A stretch of DNA of 64,000 nucleotides from Phlegmacium glaucopus (taxonomy: Eukaryota > Basidiomycota > Agaricomycetes > Agaricales > Cortinariaceae): contig MU130575.1 in NCBI GenBank assembly GCA_015039465.1, positions 62,001 through 126,000 of the forward strand, in the 5' to 3' direction. Made by a program: the position numbers and the translations under genes. The notes beneath the pieces are model-generated. The model worked only from the letters and a program-made list of their open reading frames with translations. It had not been told where the DNA came from and made no database searches. This document shows, in pieces, positions 59,754-64,000 of the stretch (positions are counted from its first letter, which is position 1; each line of letters starts with the position of its first letter).

Positions 59754-60101
59754 TTATTGATTCTTTGACGTTGTTTTTAATCTCTACGTTTTATCGCACT
59801 ATGCTGTTGAATAATTTTTTACGCTCTGAGCGTGCATAATGTCGGGTGTTACATATTAATGGAGCTTAAAAGTTTATCGAATTTTGGACAGAGTAGCATG
59901 CAGATCTATTAGTACTAGGATACACAGAATATACAGTAGTTTCGAGGGAGCTATGTCGAAAGCGACTGGTATAAATAAGCACGACCAAATAGGTATCCGT
60001 TGCAGCCTCTGTCACTTTTCCATAACGCTCTAGGTACTTGACAACCCGCGCGAATCCGTCCTTGCTTGTGCTGCGTACACATTGACTTGGTGGTCGAACG
60101 G
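59754..60101. other. Spacer upstream of SEC5
   Basis: 348 bp holding the 3' end of the hydroxylase gene and the SEC5 promoter. No other feature is seen. Confidence 0.5.
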
Positions 60102-63100
60102 ATGCCTCGATTGAACCTACTTATTGACGAGGCCACATTGCTGAAAACCTATAAAATCAGCACTTTGACACCTACGTATGCACTAGTTATATCTGGAACT
60201 TTCTGTCCAAGTTGATGGTGAGAGTTGAACAGCAAGTGGGAGGAGATTGATCATGAACTTGAAGATTCGGTCGCTGGCGCCTTGATGAGTCCCTCGGTTG
60301 GTGGAGACGCTGAAGGAGATCCACTAGGTCTAGGGAACAGTGTAAAGTATGTTTGCCCCCTCCTGACGTTCATGTATTTTTCTCATTTTTGCTTGTCGCT
60401 TACTCAGAATGAGGGAAATGGACATGGAATCTAGTGCGTTCTTTGAATGAACAGGTGTTCGTTGCTGCGCTCAAATGCAAATATAGAGGCCGCAGTTCTC
60501 ATCACCTCAAAGTCATTCGATCCAAAAGCCTTTCTCTCTGCTGTGCACCCCAATGCCACATACCAGGACCTTGCCAGAGGTATCGCTCATTTGCAGAACT
60601 CTATTGAAGCACGATCAGAAGCGCTTCGTATTCTTGTGGAGGATAATTTTGATCGCTTTGTAGCTGTCAAATCCTCCACAGATGGTAAGCCCAAGTATTT
60701 GTTAATTGTCAATCACTGTAATGACACAAGTGACCTAGCGCTGTATTCAGAAATGAAGGAAGGGATACTGGCACCGCAAACTGACTTCGCTTCTAAGCCC
60801 CTGCGTGAACATCTCAAACGTAAGGAAAGATAGATATTTTTGCCAAGTTCTTGTTGGTTTATCCTACACCTCAGACGGCGCTCAGAAAGCAAATCAAGTG
60901 TTTCTGCCAGTACTCGAAAATGCCTCAAAGGCTCAGAAGCTGCGCACGACCCTCGGCATATTTGAAAGATCCAAGTTCTTTTTTAATCTTCCAAGCTTTA
61001 TTATCGAATCCATTGAAGCGGTATGATCAATGTTTCAAGAATAGAAAGCACCCTCAATATCGCCAACTTATAGGGTCGTTACGAAATGGCTTTGCGTGAT
61101 TATAAGAAGGGTAAGTATCTGCTGGAAAATCGTCCGGGCCAATTGTTGCCGATAGGAGCCCCCAAGGACGCAGTAGCTTCCAAGGAGACTGAGCAACAGC
61201 AGAAGCGCGTCTTGGAAAAAGTGTGGAGCAGTGTGGAGAAAGCCATGGGGGAAATGCGAACTATGTTAATCTCTCAGCTCCAAGATTCTACCCGGAGCGT
61301 GGAAGAGCAGGAGAAAACGCTCGAGTAAGCCTCCGTCATCTTTGCATCCACCTGTTCTCTGAGAGTGTTATTGGGTTCAGGGTGCTTCTAGAATTGCAAC
61401 CCAACGATGACCCAGTCTGGATGTATTTTGACAATCATCACAAGCATATCCTCGATCAAATGAACACGTCATATCGGACCTCTGTAACTACGATAGAAGG
61501 TACGCCTGAGCTAGCCATTAATTCCCATCTCTTTGTACTCGGCTTACCCGAAGATAGCAACCATCCGCGGGACATCAGACAGTACCACGCTTTCCGACGA
61601 TCCAGCGGCATCTCTCCTGATGCAACTGCGGACGGCATTTGCAAACTTGGAAGCCAAACAACCAGAAGTTGTTATCGGTCTGCAATCCCGTTTGGATTGT
61701 TCAAAATTACCCTGTTGACACGTCTTTTAGCGAAATCAGCTGATGAACCCATATGGCAGGCAATTCATGATATGGTGAAGAATATTTCGGAGGTTATGCT
61801 GTCCTCTCTTCCCAGCTTTTGGCGAATTTCAAAGGACTTTATGGAGGGAAAGTTCAAAAAGGTAAGGTACGGTATCTGTCGTTTCAGCCCTAGCTCAAAA
61901 GACTTCAATAGCCTCCGAGCTCATCGTCAGGAAGTCGCCGAAGTTCTTCTCAATGTCGAACTATGGCCTTAGACATCGTAAAGCTTTATATATCCCTAAT
62001 TTCTGAGTTCTTTATGCTATCCGACATGGCTGTCATGGCTACCTCAAATAACAAAGTACCACCCCTTCTTCCTACCAACTCGCACTCACTGTCGACTGCT
62101 TATTACCTTCTAAAAATGCTGAATGACATTCAAGAAACGGTGAACGAGCTTAATTTGATGGAGATATCTAATGAAGCCTCAGCTGGCCTGAAAGGTCTAT
62201 TGGAAAGTACAAAATGGAGATTTGAAGATGTTCTTATCACTGCATGGCTGCGAGGTGACACTTTTTCAAATGCTAAGTCAACCTAGATCTGAGACATTTT
62301 TAGATGCGAACATATTTTACTGCATTGAGGCTTGGGTGGCGAGTTCAAACGAGCCGTTTGCCACTCATTACCTTGGCCAAATAGAAATTTTCCAGCGACA
62401 CATGACGACTGCCGCTGTCAGGATCGCTGGCGGCGTTGAAGCAGCTTCCTCTTCAGTTGCGCGGCCTCCAAAGCAGAATCTAATACATTCGGCCTTTGTC
62501 TCTAAAATTACCAAAGCTTTCTTAGACGCTTTGTACGCCATTCTTGATGGACTTGTGCTCCTAGCTTCCGATGAATCCCCTATCGTCCATGGGAAGACAG
62601 CCGACATATCAAATACAGCGCAGATGGGTTTGAATCAGCTGGAACTTCTCGACCTGACAGACGGCGTATGTCAAGTTTGACCTGATCAAATTTGATGTAT
62701 ATTTATTTTATTGTCCATTTGCAGGATACACGACTGCTGCTTGTCATTTCAAATTTCAAGCACTTGTCCAACACAGTTATTCCCAGTATGCTCGCCCAGC
62801 TGGAAAGCGCGTTCGGACTTTCAATGGCAGAAGACAGAAAGGTTAGAGTGGTTTTTTCGTAAGGTGACCCTTGCTAAGATTTTCATCAGACCTTGATGAC
62901 AGTTGTGATGGAGCTTGATAAAACACTTTTTGAAGGATATATCAAATCCAAAAGCGATGCCGTGACGGCTATCGTTCGCGGTGGAATCCTCGATAAACAA
63001 ATGGATTGGTATGAAACGCCTCAACCCACTGGTATGTTTCCTGGGTTTAGATGCCTAAATTATCTCAAAGGGTTCACATGCAGAAATTCGTCCCTACATG

Positions 63101-63606
63101 TATGAGACGCTGATATACCTTGTCAGCGTACATGCCCAAATCTGTAGCGTAGCCGAGCAACTTTTAGATCGAACCTTGAATGCTATTGTGGAGGAGCTGG
63201 CCAGCGAGGCACTCCAGTGTTTCCGACAAGTGAAACGTTTTGGTATGGGTGGGATGCTTCGAGTACGTTTACCCTTCTTGTCATAACTATGTCTGATGGT
63301 TATCTGTAGGCTACGTTGGAGATTGAATTTATGCACCAGACCCTCGGTCGATACGTGAGCTCGAGTGCGGCAAAAACCCTTTCTGAGCTCTACAATAAGA
63401 TCTCTCAAGCCTATGCCCGCCGTCCAGGGGACGAAAACCTACAATCCAATCTTGATGGTGTCAAGAAAATCTTAGCAGAGACGCGACGTGCTACTGGAAT
63501 TGAGTTCTTGTGTTTCCGGCAGTCAAAAACTTCCACTTCCAGCAGCAGACCCTCCGGCAGGTCCCGAGACAAGGAAGGACCACGAAGTGGGAGTGAGAAA
63601 ACGTAA
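60102..63606 (+). CDS. SEC5: Exocyst complex component Sec5
   Basis: Subunit of the octameric exocyst that tethers secretory vesicles to the plasma membrane at sites of growth. The start is the ATG at 60102: [20 protein letters not shown] and TLTPT splice across a 56-64 nt intron to [20 protein letters not shown], a better fit than beginning at the later codon near 60225. Then [58 protein letters not shown] and [18 protein letters not shown] mark the Sec5 N-terminal region. [60 protein letters not shown] and [20 protein letters not shown] follow, then helical-bundle sequence to the C-terminal [14 protein letters not shown] and a Ser/Arg-rich tail. Roughly twelve introns. No break in the frame was found. 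Confidence 0.92.
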
Positions 63607-64000
63607 CACGCGTACTGATGAGGACACATTACGAGTTTCGTGGCGAATGTCGCCGATCAAGACAGCAATTTATAACAGGCTCGACCCGCAGGAGATCCGC
63701 CGCCGATAACCAACCCATTGCCGGTCTTTTGTCTCAGACTATGCAAATTTAGAACATCTCCGTGAAAATGAAGGTAGGGGCGTATGGACTATGGATAGGG
63801 CATAACATCGAAAAAAGAACTACACGCGGTAATCAATATCATGTCAGACCTATGTTTTAACAATTATCTGCGTCACAAGATGCCAAAATTATGATATTAC
63901 CACTGTGCACATGAAATCGGCCAAGATCCGTAAAATGGCTATCAGTGGGTGAGATATGGTATTATATCGCCCCTGCGTGCATAAGTGCTATCCAGATGCC
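63607..64000. other. Downstream flank of SEC5
   Basis: A frame to 63709 overlaps the SEC5 tail and is probably not used. The remaining sequence to the window edge shows no gene. Confidence 0.4.

Noticed and set aside
60225..60434. Start of SEC5 at 60225
   Set aside because: The reading frame there follows a splice acceptor, and a conserved upstream exon with an ATG at 60102 joins in phase.

Overview
The window is nuclear DNA of a filamentous basidiomycete, most likely an Agaricomycete. Genes are broken by many short GT-AG introns (about 44-76 nt), are packed on both strands, and encode eukaryotic housekeeping proteins mixed with families expanded in mushroom genomes (P-loop G-domain proteins, DUF676-like hydrolases, a large multi-pass membrane protein). 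A Tad/I-type non-LTR retrotransposon and MITE-like elements are also present. All function calls come from reading translated motifs; no database search was run.

Layout. 1-2082: 3'-truncated helical-repeat protein (-). 2217-4167: two abutting DNA elements, a MITE-like one with a 5-bp target duplication and a 1.2-kb near-perfect foldback element with an 8-bp target duplication. 4281-6219: acidic protein with a possible pRiA4b-ORF3-like domain. 6628-9465: DUS3 tRNA dihydrouridine synthase in 14 exons. 10435-11640: 61-bp minisatellite. About 12050-13212: frameshifted G-domain gene. 13680-16273: prolyl-tRNA synthetase. 17004-17086: tRNA-Asp with an 11-nt intron. 17126-18328: Bin3/MePCE-like RNA methyltransferase. 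18777-23121: USP deubiquitinase. 23466-25931: coiled-coil/disordered protein. 27139-31301: mitochondrial isoleucyl-tRNA synthetase. 31386-31458: tRNA-Asp without intron. 31594-33045: SLC25 carrier. 33304-34887: zinc polyol dehydrogenase. 36058-38329: secreted histidine acid phosphatase. 38860-40714: membrane protein. 40715-43680: degenerate dispersed repeats. 43702-44861: broken DUF676-like hydrolase. 45399-48117: acyl-CoA synthetase. About 48550-48740: MYND-finger remnant. 48827-54668: LINE with two ORFs, one carrying a single nonsense codon. 54942-55679: decayed gene of a mushroom-expanded family. 55788-56756: broken inverted duplicate of the SLC25 carrier carrying a piece of an ABC transporter. 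58247-59753: fatty acid 2-hydroxylase. 60102-63606: exocyst SEC5.

There is no operon logic, but translation and RNA-modification functions recur: DUS3, ProRS, IleRS, two tRNA-Asp genes and a Bin3-type capping methyltransferase lie within about 25 kb. Mobile and decayed sequence is concentrated at 2.2-4.2, 10.4-13.2 and 40.7-57 kb. I see no clear new multi-gene system. The most unusual structures are the hierarchically nested foldback element and the chimeric carrier/ABC-transporter pseudogene.
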